Below are positions 16,911 to 27,500 of a stretch of DNA of 31,312 bases, one piece after another. The first letter of the stretch is position 1; every line of letters starts with the position of its first letter. The stretch is from Chara braunii (taxonomy: Eukaryota; Streptophyta; Charophyceae; Charales; Characeae): assembly GCA_003427395.1 (NCBI GenBank), contig BFEA01000210.1, positions 2,025,719 to 2,057,030 of the forward strand. The letters are read 5' to 3'. The notes beneath the pieces are model-generated. The model made no database searches. It had not been told where the DNA came from and worked only from the letters and a program-made list of their open reading frames with translations. The position numbers and the translations under genes were made by a program.

Positions 16911-17980
16911 GTTGGAAGTTCGCATGGCCCAAGGGGCCAGCGTATTAAGCGTTAAATAGGGGTTGAGGTAGACAGAAAACCCCCACCTCTTGATTGTATA
17001 CTTTTTTTGAAGTTCTTAGTCGGACGTTGGTCCTGGGCCGGGATTCAAGATCCTTGTCCAGGACATCCCAAACCCTAGACTGTGCATGGAAGGAATTTTC
17101 CCCCGCGCAGAGCCTATTCGTCCTGCCTGCCGAGAACCTCCAGCCAAAAGCCCGAAGTCTCGCAGCGGCCGCACGGCTATTCCTTCAGCCGTGCAATATC
17201 GTGAGGGAGAAGACCCTCACGATACGTCGAGTCTGACACTTGAGTGTCATAAGCGGTACTCGGATCCATGAGGGAGCGCTTGACTATGGGCACTACATAG
17301 TATGCCATCACTGGGACCGCTTGCGTATGCTTGCATTGCGAGTCGATATGAGAAAGTCCGGCGTCCGCGCGGTTTTATACTAAGTCTCACGCACGACGCC
17401 AATCCGAGTCCGCATTGGAAAGTTATGGGATGGCTACCGAGGGGGACTAGGAGCGTTGTCGCGTTGTTTGTGTTGTATCGTTTCGTGCGTAGGTTGTGTG
17501 TGTGTTTTATTTTTATGTTCTTTGTAGTGGTGTGCGCGTGGCGTGTGGGATGCTTCCTAGTCGACCGGCGACGAGTCACACTTGGGACCTCAACCCCCCA
17601 AGATGTCGGTTTGCGTGCGGGTCCGATAGAGGCGTAGTACCGCGCGCACCCCCTATGCTACAACGAACGAGAAACGCCCTCGGTTGGTCCACCTCTGCGA
17701 TTGCAACTGATTAGCTTTCGTACTGTGGACTGGTAGCTCGGCGGGGATACGCCCATCGAAGGGAGGTGACAGCTCCCGTAAGGTGGAGGTAAGTCGTGTC
17801 TCACATAGGCCCTATCCTGTCATAGGGGCTCGCGAGAGGTATGGCTGACGCACTTGGCCGGAGCGGCTTGTAGAAGCTCTATGTATGTATTCGCGACGAG
17901 GATTAATTCCAACTCCTGCATGATGCGGCCGGGAGGGTCCCGCGTTACCCTTGAGTAGTGTCGGACCAATGCGCTCGACA
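16911..17980 (+). repeat. Putative 5' LTR of element 2 (3' end defined only)
   Basis: The sequence GCTCGACA ends two bases before a tRNA-Asp-type primer-binding site, as an LTR ending in CA should. TG at 16914 is a possible start, but no second LTR was found in the window, so the 5' limit is a guess. The interval contains dense stem-loops (17030-17301, 17761-17777, 17809-17829) and a consensus splice donor at 17788/17789. Confidence 0.4.
17030..17301 (+). other. Cluster of five perfect stem-loops
   Basis: Stems: GTCCTGG 17030-17036 with 17058-17064, enclosing GGAT-TCAAG-ATCC. GCACGGCT 17171-17178 with 17187-17194. TATCGTGAGGG 17197-17207 with 17214-17224 (loop AGAAGA). TGACACT 17234-17240 with 17243-17249. 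ACTATG 17283-17288 with 17296-17301. All are perfect Watson-Crick. This dense folding suits an RNA leader (packaging, dimerisation or translation control), but the role is inferred. Confidence 0.75.
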
Positions 17981-18287
17981 GGTGGCGCCGTTGCCTGGTG
18001 GAATGACATTTGGGTATTAGAGTAAGGAGACATCAGACACGAGTGGGAAAATCTGAATAAACCTATAAGTAGAGATGTTTGAGGTTTGTACGATTATGCG
18101 GGTGACTAAGATGATTAGGTGAGAAAACTCATGATGGGAATAGACTTTATGGAAGTAAGTCTGGGAATGAAAAGAATGGCAGCGTCAGCTAAGTTTGAAG
18201 TGCCTAGGGGCTAAGCGGTTACGTCGATAGGAATGTGACAAATTAAGGTGCTGAGTGAAGTTTGAGTCTTACCCTTTCTTGTAACAG
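17789..18287 (+). other. Candidate leader intron of element 2
   Basis: The donor GGAG|GTAAGT at 17788/17789 is an exact consensus. The acceptor TACCCTTTCTTGTAACAG ends at 18287, 29 bases before the Gag ATG. The intron would remove the primer-binding site, so spliced RNA would be messenger only and unspliced RNA would be template. This is predicted from signals only. Confidence 0.4.
17983..18000 (+). promoter_or_regulatory. Primer-binding site, tRNA-Asp type
   Basis: TGGCGCCGTTGCC matches the primer-binding site used by Athila-like plant gypsy elements, complementary to the 3' end of tRNA-Asp. It lies two bases after the LTR end. Confidence 0.75.
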
Positions 18288-18316
18288 GGAAGTTAAGCGA
18301 AAGACAAGCGGCCAAA

Positions 18317-20336
18317 ATGTCAGGAGGAATAGGCGACGGTTGGGGAAGAACCCTGACCCTCGATGATTTCATCAAGGCATTGGACAAACGAGAAAGGATG
18401 CCAAGCAACGTCCCAAAGGTCGAGACATTCCACTTCAAAGGAGAACGGGTGTCCGACTGGCTAGACTTGGTTGACCAAGCGCTGGTGGGGTTAACAGATA
18501 CAATAAAGTTCCAGCGGATTATGAAATACGTACTTCATGGGCACCATCAGGAGGTGCAGAAAGTGGTTGATGACGCCAATGGTGATTGGGCCAGGTTTAG
18601 AGAGGGGATGCAAAGGAAGTACAGGTTGGGTGATGGCATGATAACCACGGCGGATTTGGAGGTCATGAACAAGGATGATTTTACCACTATCAGGGCATTC
18701 GTGCAGGAATTTAAGAAAAGGGCAAGGAAAGTGCATGGAATGTCAAAGGAGGCGCAGTGCGCTATCTTCCTGGGGTTGCTCACCGCATTGGAAGCATCCG
18801 AGTTGACGAGCCGTGGGGGAGGAAGCGCGAAGCTCACCTGAGCTACCATCCACAAGGGGGTGGAGGATGGAAGCCTAGACCAAGTGGAGCAACACCAGGT
18901 ACGGTTACAAAGGCAGAAAGGAAGGAAAGGGACGCTTCAGCGTCCAGGACCCCAGGAGTGAAAAAGATTGTCACCGATGTACTAGCAGAACTAGACACGG
19001 TGATACAAAGGAAGGTGGTGACGGTGGTCCAAGGGGAGGCAAAGGAGGCCGTGGTAGAGGAAGCTGCCCAAAAAAGATGAGAAGATGAGGAGCCGATACC
19101 CCAACACCTCTCAAAGGCGCAGCGTAAGCAGCCCAACTTAGCGCAGGGAGGACAAGGCACTGGGAAGGGGCAGGTGCCCCAAGCAGTGGTAGCCTCGCCC
19201 CTGAGTGTGTCGGCCCCGTCAAGTAGTGCGGGCACTTCGCACGCTCCGGTACCGCCGTTTGGGCAGTGGTCATGACCCATAATCAATACATATGTGCCTT
19301 GGGGAAACCCAGCCCAGTCTGGACAGGTAGTGCCATACGCTGCGCCCCAAACGAGTATGCCGCCTCCAAGCTATCCCGCCGCCCAGGCCCAACCCACGGC
19401 ACCACCTCCGCCGCCTGCACAAAGTTCACAGGGTAGTGTGGCGGGTGGAGGTAATCAAGGCCAAGGGATCAAGGAAATGGAGGGAGAGGCGGTGGAAGAG
19501 GACGCGTCAGAAATGGCAGTGGCCGAGGAGGGTCATGGGATAACCAAGGTTACCAGGGCCAGGGGAGTCAAGGTAGCCAAGGGAATCAAGGGAATCAAGG
19601 AGGGGGAAGGACCCGCTTTGATTGGAGGACCGCCATATGTCAGCACTGCGACAAGCAAGGTCATACTATACGGTTCTGCAACACAAGGCGGGAAGACGAG
19701 AGAGTGAGACTGATCTACTCTAACATGGATGTAGACATATACGATCAGTTTGGAGGGTACATCGACAGAAAGGTCCCTGGCGGAGTAAGGGCGGAGGCCC
19801 AACGGAGAGTGGTGGCACGACAAGCGCCTCCTGCCACATTCCGGTTATGGCAGGAAAAAAACGACCCACCCATTAGAATAGAAGAGGTGGGAAGTGACGA
19901 GGAAGTGACCCTGGGGCTACGAGGGGGGGTTATAAGGGAAAAACCCATAATCATCAAGTCAGAGGATGAGAGTGAGGAGAAAAGGGTAGAACCCGTGTTG
20001 GTCCTGCTGGGGAAGATGAAATATCTGTTTGACAAGGTGGAGAGATACCAACGGAAGTTGGTAGGTTTCTGCGAAGAAGTAAAGGAGTGGAGGGCGAATC
20101 TCCCCAAGGTCTTCCTCTATGATTCTGGCCCAGAATCCATGCCAGGACGGCCTGGGGTGGCGACCGTGGGATCAGGCCCTTGGTCAGGAATGATGACTAG
20201 GCCTCCTACGCCGCAAGGAAGGCTCGCGCAGGCAGCCCGTACTCGAGGTCGGGCTAAGGCCAGTGCGAGTCAAGAGCCTCCCCGAAAGGAACCTGAGTCA
20301 GGGAAGAGAAAGGAAACGGTGGAGGTGGAGGATTAA
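18317..20336 (+). pseudogene. Gag1 of element 2: capsid-like domain, Gly/Asn/Gln-rich region, CCHC knuckle
   Basis: Gag forms the particle that packages element RNA. The first frame (18317-18841, 174 codons) has a retrotransposon-Gag look: FHFKGERVSDWLDLVDQAL, WARFREGMQRKYRLGDG, FVQEFKKRARKV. TGA 18839-18841 interrupts it, and the frame shifts near 18915. Further stops are TGA 19078-19080 and TGA 19273-19275. After a shift near 19460 the frame encodes a Gly/Asn/Gln/Arg-rich stretch with NQG and RGG repeats. It leads into a CCHC zinc knuckle CQHCDKQGHTIRFC at 19638-19679. The rest (19704-20336) is charged, ending in an RGRAKAS-like basic stretch and TAA 20334-20336. The ATG at 18317 follows a splice-acceptor-like sequence. 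Confidence 0.8.
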
Positions 20337-21389
20337 GAAGAGGAAGAGAGGTTGCGCTAGGAGGAAGATCAAAGAGTCAAACAAAGGGTCAGAAAGAGGG
20401 AAAGCCGAGAGGAAGCGGAACCAGTTCTGCGCGATGTACCGCCAAAGAAAAAAAAATATGCAGTCCGGTTAGAGGAAGGGTTCGATGTGGAGAGAGTGAT
20501 CGACAGGCTGCTTGAAGGCCATAATGACCTTATGACCCTCAAGGAGATCATGGCGTCCGCCCCAAGGCTCTGCAATGAGCTGAAGGGTAGGTTGTCAAGG
20601 CGGTTGGTGTCGAATGTCCACGTCAGTGTAATTTTGCCAAAGGAGATGGAGTGGCCAGAGCCAGGAACGAAGATGGACTGGAAGTGTGTGGCATCCGGTA
20701 TGGTGGACCTAGTAGTGAGAGGTTCCAAGTGCACAGCCATGGTGGATACGGGGGCCGAAATGAATATTATTCGAGAAGCTAACGCTATCAGATTTGGGTT
20801 GGAAATAGACCGCTCGGATTGCGACATTCTGCACGGGGCCAACAACAAGGCCGTGTTTTGCGGGACCGCCTCAAATGTACTGCTAGAGATTGGCAGGGTA
20901 AAGGCAAGGGCATGCTTCTTCGTAATGCCAGACGTGGGTCATAGCATTCTCCTAGGGAGATCCTTTTTGTGCAGGACAGAGACCCTAATGTACAACAAGC
21001 ATGACGGGTCGCTAATCTTGATCTTGTGTGATCCAGCACACGGGAATTATGAGGTAATCACCTGTCGGAACACTGCACCCAGAAGCATCAGGAACAGGCC
21101 CAATCCTGGCTCTTTCACCATTGAGGAGTCAGAGGATGAGCATCGAAGGCTTATGGCAGAGCCCGAGGAAGAAATAGGAGGAGAAGCATTCTCGCTCAGC
21201 TTGTCTGATGTAAATAAGGTCATGGACGTAGTGGCTACGCATGAAATGGCAGATCCAGACGCCATTCAGGCGCTGAGAGAATAAGTCCTGGAGTATCCCC
21301 ATGTACGAGAGAAGAAGTTGGTTTATCGGCTTCCAAAGGGGGGAAGGGATCCTGCTATGGCACAGGCGCAGGCGCGAGCAGCAAGTTAG
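20337..21389 (+). pseudogene. Element 2 aspartic protease (retropepsin) region
   Basis: Same frame as the Gag1 tail, with TAA 20334-20336 and TAG 20358-20360 in between, so Gag and protease were once continuous. In the open part (20487-21284), AMVDTGAEMNIIREA carries the DTGA active site (Asp87 of that ORF), and SILLGRSFL about 65 residues on is the second retropepsin signature. It cleaves the polyprotein. TAA 21282-21284 and TAG 21387-21389 follow, then the reading shifts frame into RT near 21400. Confidence 0.8.
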
Positions 21390-21399
21390 CCTTTTTTAG

Positions 21400-23692
21400 G
21401 GGACGACTCAAGCAGGGTTCCCAAAGGCGGTACAAGACGATAGATAAAAAGTGTCGCCCAGTTCCCGTTCTTGTTACCGAGGATGAGGATGTGTACTATG
21501 AACGGGAGCGAGCTCTGATACGGCAGATGAAAGAGAGCGCCTTGGTGGGGCCATGCCGTATTTGCGAGGAGAACGAGGGGAAGCTGATAGTGGGAGAGCC
21601 TGACTTCCTACTACCTCGAGAGAGGACACTGATAGTAGAGTTGATGAAGAAGAGGCATCGCGCCTATGCTTTTAGCGATGAGGAGCGCGGCAGGTTGGAT
21701 GTAGACAAGATCCCTATGATCCGCATCCATACCGTGCCACATGAGCCATGGAACTTAAGAGGGGCACGATATCCTAATCCTGACGAAGAGAAGAAGGTAG
21801 TGGATTACCTCGATGGCAAGATACGCACGCGCGTCGCCGATTATTCAAGCGAACCCTACGCGTCCCCGTGGTTTTGTTTCATCAAACCTAATGAGACGTT
21901 GAGATGGGTGCAGGATTTGCAGAGGCTGAATGCTGTGACTGTGCGGGATGCAGGAGACTTGCCGAATGCAGATGCGATGTCAGAGTCATGTGTTGAAAGG
22001 TCAATAATCTCGCTTATTGACCTCTATTCCGGATATGACCAGTTTCCGGTCTATCCACCAGACAGACCGGTAACAGCGATGCATATGCCTCGAGGGCTTA
22101 TCCACATGAATGTGGCTCCGCAAGGGTGGACGAACGATGTGGCGATGGTCCAGAGACATATGATTCGGGCCATGCAAACAGTTAGTCCGCATATTACGCG
22201 GCCATATATCGACGACTTGGCAGTGAAAGGGCCAAGGAGAAGAGAGGACGGTGAAGTCCTGCCGGGAGTAAGGCGCTTTATCTGGAAGCACGTCCAGGAC
22301 CTTGACAAAATCATAGGCTTGCTTGAAGAGTATAACCTTACGGCTAGTGGAGCCAAGTCCAAGCATTGCATGAGGGAAGCTACCATTTTGGGATTTGTCT
22401 GTAATGAGAGTGCCCGACGGCCAGACATTAAGAAAACGGACAAGATAGTGGAGTGGTCAGTGCCTTTCCACTCGATAACAGATGTGAGGAGCTTCCTTGG
22501 TACGTGTGGCTTCTGAAGGACCTTTGTCAAGAACTTTGTTGCCAAGACAGAGCAATTGAGGAAGCTAGTTCGTCGGGATCAGGAGTGAATTTGGGTTGAG
22601 GATCAGGAGAAGGCAGAGTTTCGAGAGGGAGGTTTGGTGTTGGGAGCGCCAGACTATGACGCTACGGAGGTAAGGCCGTTTATTGTTGAAACGGATGCTG
22701 GACCAACTGCCTTGGGTGGGGTTCTAATCCAGGCAGACATTGAAGGAAAGGAGAGGCCGTTGCGCTTTGAGAGTCGAACTCTGTGTACGATAGAGAGAAA
22801 CTACTCTCAATTCAAGAGGGAGACTCTCGCTGTCCTTCACTGCCTGTGGATCTTTCGAAACTATATCTTTGGCAGGAGGTTCATATTGAGGGTGGATCCA
22901 ACAGCCCTAGCTTTCTCCCTAAGGAACTATGTTCCGTTAGATCTAACGGTCGCCAGGTGGTTAACATACATCTGGATGTTCAACTTTGAGTTGGAGCGAA
23001 TCCCAGGGAGTAAGAATAGAGTTGATGGACTAAGCCTCATCAACTGGGATAAGCAGGAAGGAGAGGCAATAGAAGATACGCCCCCAGTTGATGACTTTTT
23101 GGACCAGGAGGAAGACATCCGGCTTCACATCAATAAGTGGTCTCCGCGGGTGCCTAGCTGTGTTGGTCATCGTATTTGGCACGCGCCAAAGGGATATGAA
23201 AGGAAGGCTGAGCTAGTACTCAAGCCCTTCGAAGAGGAGGACCCTTGGGGCGGCAAAGACGTTCAATGGATGATGAAGCTGGCACTCGCAGGCAATCACA
23301 GTCTGGTGGAAGAGATAAGGACGATAGAGGAAGGTCCGGACCGGGTAAGGAGGCATGAGGAATTGATGGGGGGAATGTACCTCCTCGTCAATACACTCCT
23401 GCAGGAGTCCTTTGATTTAGTAGGCTCACTAAATCCGACTGAGGGAGGAGATGTTGTACTAGAAAGCCAGGATGACGAGTTCGAAGCGGGGGAGATCAAG
23501 GAAGCGTTCCGGGCAGAAGAGTATGATGAAATTTACTTAGAGCTGGGACTTCTCCTATCGTGCGAGATGCGGGATAGGGATGCAAGCGATAGAGCCCAAA
23601 GGATGAGGGAACGTTATTTGGTGAGAGACGGACATCTCTTCGTAAAAAGGCAAGTAGGAAATCCCAGGAGAGTTATATGCGGCAAGAACCGT
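21400..23692 (+). pseudogene. Element 2 reverse transcriptase and RNase H
   Basis: RT: in the frame 21491-22516, KIPMIRIHTVP and YASPWFCFIKP begin the fingers. The first catalytic Asp is 177 (SLIDLYSGYDQ) and the catalytic pair is in YIDD (239-242) followed by LAVKGP. This differs from the YMDD of element 1, so the two families are distinct. TGA 22514-22516 and TGA 22586-22588 break the connection region. RNase H (22634 on) keeps all four acidic residues: Asp21 (ETDAGPTALGG), Glu63 (KRETLAVL), Asp88 (RVDPTAL) and Asp131 (NRVDGLS). The acidic linker that follows runs to TAG 23693-23695. No frameshift is seen in this block. Confidence 0.85.
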
Positions 23693-23695
23693 TAG

Positions 23696-24778
23696 CTCGA
23701 TGTTATAGCTGCACTTCATGACGGCATTGCGGGAGGACATTGAGGGATTACTGCCACGTATGCCAAAATAAGTGAGCTATATTATTGGGATGGAACGATG
23801 GAGATGGTTGGTAAGTTCTGTCGGTCCTGCGTACCTTGTCAATAGCAATCTCGTCTGAGGTCAGGAGAGCCGTTGCATCCGAGGCTGGAAAGGGAAGTAG
23901 GGGCCGTAGTGCATCTCGACTTGTTATTTATGCCCCTCGGAGATCATGGCTACAATTACATCTTTGATGTGCATGACAACCTATCTGGCTTCGTAGATGG
24001 ACGTGCCATTCGTACGAAGACTAGGCCAGTTTTGGTTAGTTGCATTGAGGAGTACTACCTGCGCTATCCTTTTGTCAGGGAGTTCGTGATGGATAGAGGA
24101 TCGGAGTTTACCTGCCAGGAGGTGCAAGAGTTGTTGTCAAGGTATGGTGTAGTAGCTAATTACACCACGGTCGCGCACCCTCAGGCAAATGCTCCAGTAG
24201 AAAGAGGGCACAACACCATTACAAACCTATTGGCCAAATGGACTGAAGGTAGGCCCAAACAGTGGCCGCGGTATCTGAGGGCAACGTTCTTTGTCGAGAA
24301 CATTACGGTAAGAAGGACTACTAAATACGCACCGGCCACGTTATGGTATGGGAGACATGCTACCTTCCCAATCGAGAGCTTCCTAAAGACTTGGAGGCAT
24401 CAGGATTTGGAGGTCAACCTGTCTTTTGAAGAGCTGCTCGACATTCGAGCTCGACAAGTGGGTGTGATTGAGGAAAGGATCCAGGAAGCATCCAACAAAG
24501 TGGAGAGGAGTCGGATGGACGATAAGGCCCGCTGGGACCAGTCGGCACGAGTAAGGAAAGTACCCTTGGCAGTTGGGGACATCGTACTCCTATATGATTC
24601 ATCCTTGGAAAAACAGTGGTCTAGAAAGCTGGAGAAGAGGTGGTTAGGTCCTTATCGGATTGTGCGATGCGGGGATTTCGGCGCGTATCAGATTGAGGAG
24701 TTAAATGAGACAGAGTGGAAGGACTAGGTGTCAAGAACGAGGCTGAAGAAATTCGTGGCGAGAGAAGAGGTAAGATAG
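23696..24778 (+). pseudogene. Element 2 integrase: HHCC zinc region, DD35E core, C-terminal GPY box
   Basis: In frame after the TAG at 23693, LHDGIAGGH and FCRSCVPCQ give a complete HHCC region, broken by TGA 23741-23743 and TAG 23843-23845. In the open part (from 23873) the triad is Asp16 (HLDLLFM), Asp74 (VMDRGSEF) and Glu110 (APVERGHN), with exactly 35 residues between the last two. RKVPLAVGDIVLLYD and RWLGPYRIVRCGDFGAYQIEEL form the GPY C-terminal module. TAG 24725-24727 interrupts SRTRLKKF. The frame ends at TAG 24776-24778, just inside a candidate intron. No chromodomain is seen. Confidence 0.85.
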
Positions 24779-24928
24779 ACTATCTAATTCCCTTAGAGTG
24801 GGATAGAGAGGTGTGTAGGTTAGAAGGATTGCATGATGTATGTGTTTGGGTTGACCTAAGTTTGTTTATTTTTCCAACTGTTTGCTTACCCCGACGTGTG
24901 TCTGTTGTCTCCTTCGCCTGTTGTGCAG
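24770..24928 (+). other. Candidate 159-nt intron between pol and Gag2
   Basis: The donor AAGAG|GTAAGA is at 24769/24770. The acceptor ends TTGTGCAG at 24928 after a long pyrimidine tract. TTGACCTAA near 24850 could be a branch site. Splicing here would place a stop (TGA 24932-24934) one codon after the junction, so pol ends at nearly the same place either way. The acceptor is better explained as serving a distant leader donor. Prediction only. Confidence 0.45.
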
Positions 24929-24950
24929 GTCTGACTTTGCGAAGACATCC

Positions 24951-27500
24951 ATGCCAAGAGGAGGGAGGGGGACACGACCGCCACAGAGGCCGTTGGGGGC
25001 ATCAAGAGGGTATGAGCGGCATAGGTCTCACCACCGAGAGAGCACACCAGTATACGATGATGAGGATATTGAGTTGTTCCTGGACGAGTTCTGGGGGTAT
25101 GCTGATCATATGGGCTGGACCATGACCCAGACAATCGGGAGGTTAAGGGGAGTTGGTAGATTCGCAGAGCCAATCGCACAGATCCGTAGGGAGGCGAGGA
25201 CGAGGCCAGAGGTGGAGACAAGGATGCAGGAGTTACGACCATCACCTGATGGACCTGATGGTAGACCTATCCGCTTGGAGATTGGGAATGCAGAGGAGTT
25301 CATCCCCACGTTCGAGCAGTTCATGCATAATCAGGGTATATTAAGGGATGAATGGGCAAGGACGTTACCCCTATGGACCCGGAAGGCGGAAAGGACCTTG
25401 GCCAGGCAGATCAGGGACATGGCCCGAGATTGGGAGGGCTGCAGAGCGCACTTGAGGGAGGCATTCCGGCGACCGGAGCCACCTCAACCCAGAGTGAAGA
25501 GACGCCTGAGAAGTGGGAGGCAAGGGAACCCTGAGCCCACTGAGGCTGGGCCGTCGCGAAGAGGACGAAAGACGCTCGCCAAGCGAGAAGAGGAGATGGT
25601 ACGTGAGACTGAGAGGCGAGGAGCATACCCTGAGTGCGGATTGGGACCAATGGAGTTTCATCGCTTTACTGAGGGTGGACTGGGAGGATCTCCACTGCAC
25701 ACACAGGAGGAGATGCCAGTATCTGAAGAGCCACTACAAGAGTTGGAGGCACACTTGGACGTCTCACAGTGGAAAGTGCCGCCAGTAAGTGAGGGGCGTG
25801 ATGAGCCCGCTGAAGAGGTGCCACAAGAGGAGGTTCAGAACCCTGAGCATGAGAGGGGACCAAGTACTGAGGGAGGGCGTGTTGAGGAGGAGGTCATAGA
25901 GGTTGAGGAGGATACTCCCCCTCAGACGCCTGTTGTGGGGCTGAGGCTTAGGAGCCCACCAGAGAGTGCACCCAGCAGAGAAGAGGAATCATAGCGAGAG
26001 GAGGTCCCACCACCACTGCCAGAGATGGTCCCGTCGCCAGAAGGAATGAAAGAAGAAGAGATTGAGAGAGCTGACCTGAGGAGAGAGGCACTCGCCCTGA
26101 TTGACGAGCAGCTGGCCGCTCACGCTCTGGAGCACCCTGACCTGGAGGAGTTTGTGCCTATGGAACCGCCTCAGGAGCCATGTCAAGCCGAAAAAGAGGT
26201 GGAAGCGGAGATCCCGGAGAGAGCCGATCACCGCATAAGAGGGAGAGTACCAGCAGGGGAAACGGCTGAGGAAAAGCAGGCCAGAGTAGGGAAGCGCTGG
26301 GAAGAAATCCGGCAAGAGAGGCAGAGGTTGGAAGAAGCGGGGGCACTCCCGGATCCGCCGCCACCCCACAGGCTGTATGGACTCAAGGAGATGTGGGAAG
26401 AATTCCTTATCCAACATGGCAAGGAGTTGACGGCTCCAGACAACGTGGAAGTCGAAACCTCGTAGAAAGCGGATGAGTATCTCGACCGAAGGATCCGCTC
26501 TCTGTCCAAGACATCCTTTGCCAGATACATGATGTTGGAGGCTGATCTAAGAAGGAAAGAGTTCAGGGAGACAAGCCATGGGGTGCATTTGGAGGCCGTC
26601 GAGGCTGAGGTCCGCGAGCGCCGAGCATTGGTGGCTAGTCAGACCGCCATCATTTAGGATTTGAGGCAGCAGTTTCGAGGCGGCATGGATGGGGCAGAAA
26701 GCAGCAGGCAGGGAGAGTTGAGGCAGCCAGTGCCTGACTTATCAGGGCAGCTATCTGCAACTGTACCCCAACAGGGGTTGCCCATGGGGAAAGTCATTTT
26801 GGAGCCTGAGGAGGCGAAGGCCAAGAGGGAGGTGGAGAGAGAGGCCTTCGAGTTCAGGACCCCTATTGAACTCGCGATACTGCCTACGGTGATGGCGGAC
26901 CCTACCATGCCACCTTCAGTTGAGGAGGGGTTGCCGACAGTCAGCGGTGAGCGAGTCCAGGGCTCAACGGAGGGGTCTATGGATGTGCTTCTTGAGGCGA
27001 TTCACACTATGCAGGAGGGTGCGAGCTTATTTTCGTCTGAGCAGAGGATAGAGGAACCTCCTGAGAGTGAGATGAGGGTCGCGATGGGGGATGTCATCGA
27101 GGGCAAACCCCAGAGATTGGATACGCTTGAGTATAGGCCGGAGGGAATTGGGATACGACCAGAGACTAGTACTCAGGAGTTGGATACAGGATCCGGGGAG
27201 CCTATGGACGCGCCTCAGGGTTATGAGCTGAGCAGGGAGGTCAATGGGGCACCATCATCGCCAGGGTCTCAGCGAAGGAAGAAGAGGCCAAGAAAGTCAT
27301 TCGATCTGACCTGTTTCTTTTGCAAAAAGGGGGAGCATATGGCTCTGCAGTGCCCTAAGTTCCTAAAGGACCTTGCTGAGGGAAAGGTCACGGAAAGTGG
27401 TGACAAAATGTATGATAGGCAGGGTAGGATAGTAGAGCGATCCGCAGATGGAGGTAGGGCTCAATTATATAGGCAGAACCAGGAGGAGATGAGTGAGTAG
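24951..27500 (+). pseudogene. Second Gag-like ORF (Gag2) with CCHC knuckle, downstream of integrase
   Basis: A single frame of about 850 codons is broken only by TAG at 25992-25994, 26463-26465 and 26655-26657. I chose the ATG at 24951 because it is the first after the acceptor. It opens with a basic MPRGGRGTRPP leader. A helical region follows (IELFLDEFWGYADHMGW; FIPTFEQFMHNQGI; LPLWTRKAERTLARQIRDMARDWEGCRAHLREAF) that resembles a Gag capsid domain. Then come long Glu/Pro-rich segments, a coiled-coil-like Arg/Glu stretch, and a basic QRRKKRPRKS tract before a CCHC knuckle, CFFCKKGEHMALQC, at 27312-27353. There is no protease, RT or integrase motif. Codon style matches element 2. It may package RNA with Gag1 or act as a nucleocapsid-type partner. 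Alternatively it is the Gag of a third element fused here. The Gag resemblance is by layout, not alignment. Confidence 0.65.

Larger units (their letters stand above)
17983..27500 (+). mobile_element. Ty3/gypsy element 2 internal region with two Gag-like ORFs
   Basis: The order is primer-binding site, Gag1 (CCHC knuckle), protease, RT, RNase H, HHCC zinc region, integrase, candidate intron, then Gag2 (CCHC knuckle). All parts are on the plus strand. Pol is in one frame from about 21400 to 24778 with nonsense mutations only. Gag1 carries two or three frameshifts. No polypurine tract or 3' LTR was identified after 27500, so the 3' end may be lost or very diverged. Confidence 0.85.

Noticed and set aside
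22051-22545. 164-codon minus-strand ORF
   Set aside because: Antisense to the reverse transcriptase of element 2, with no family resemblance.
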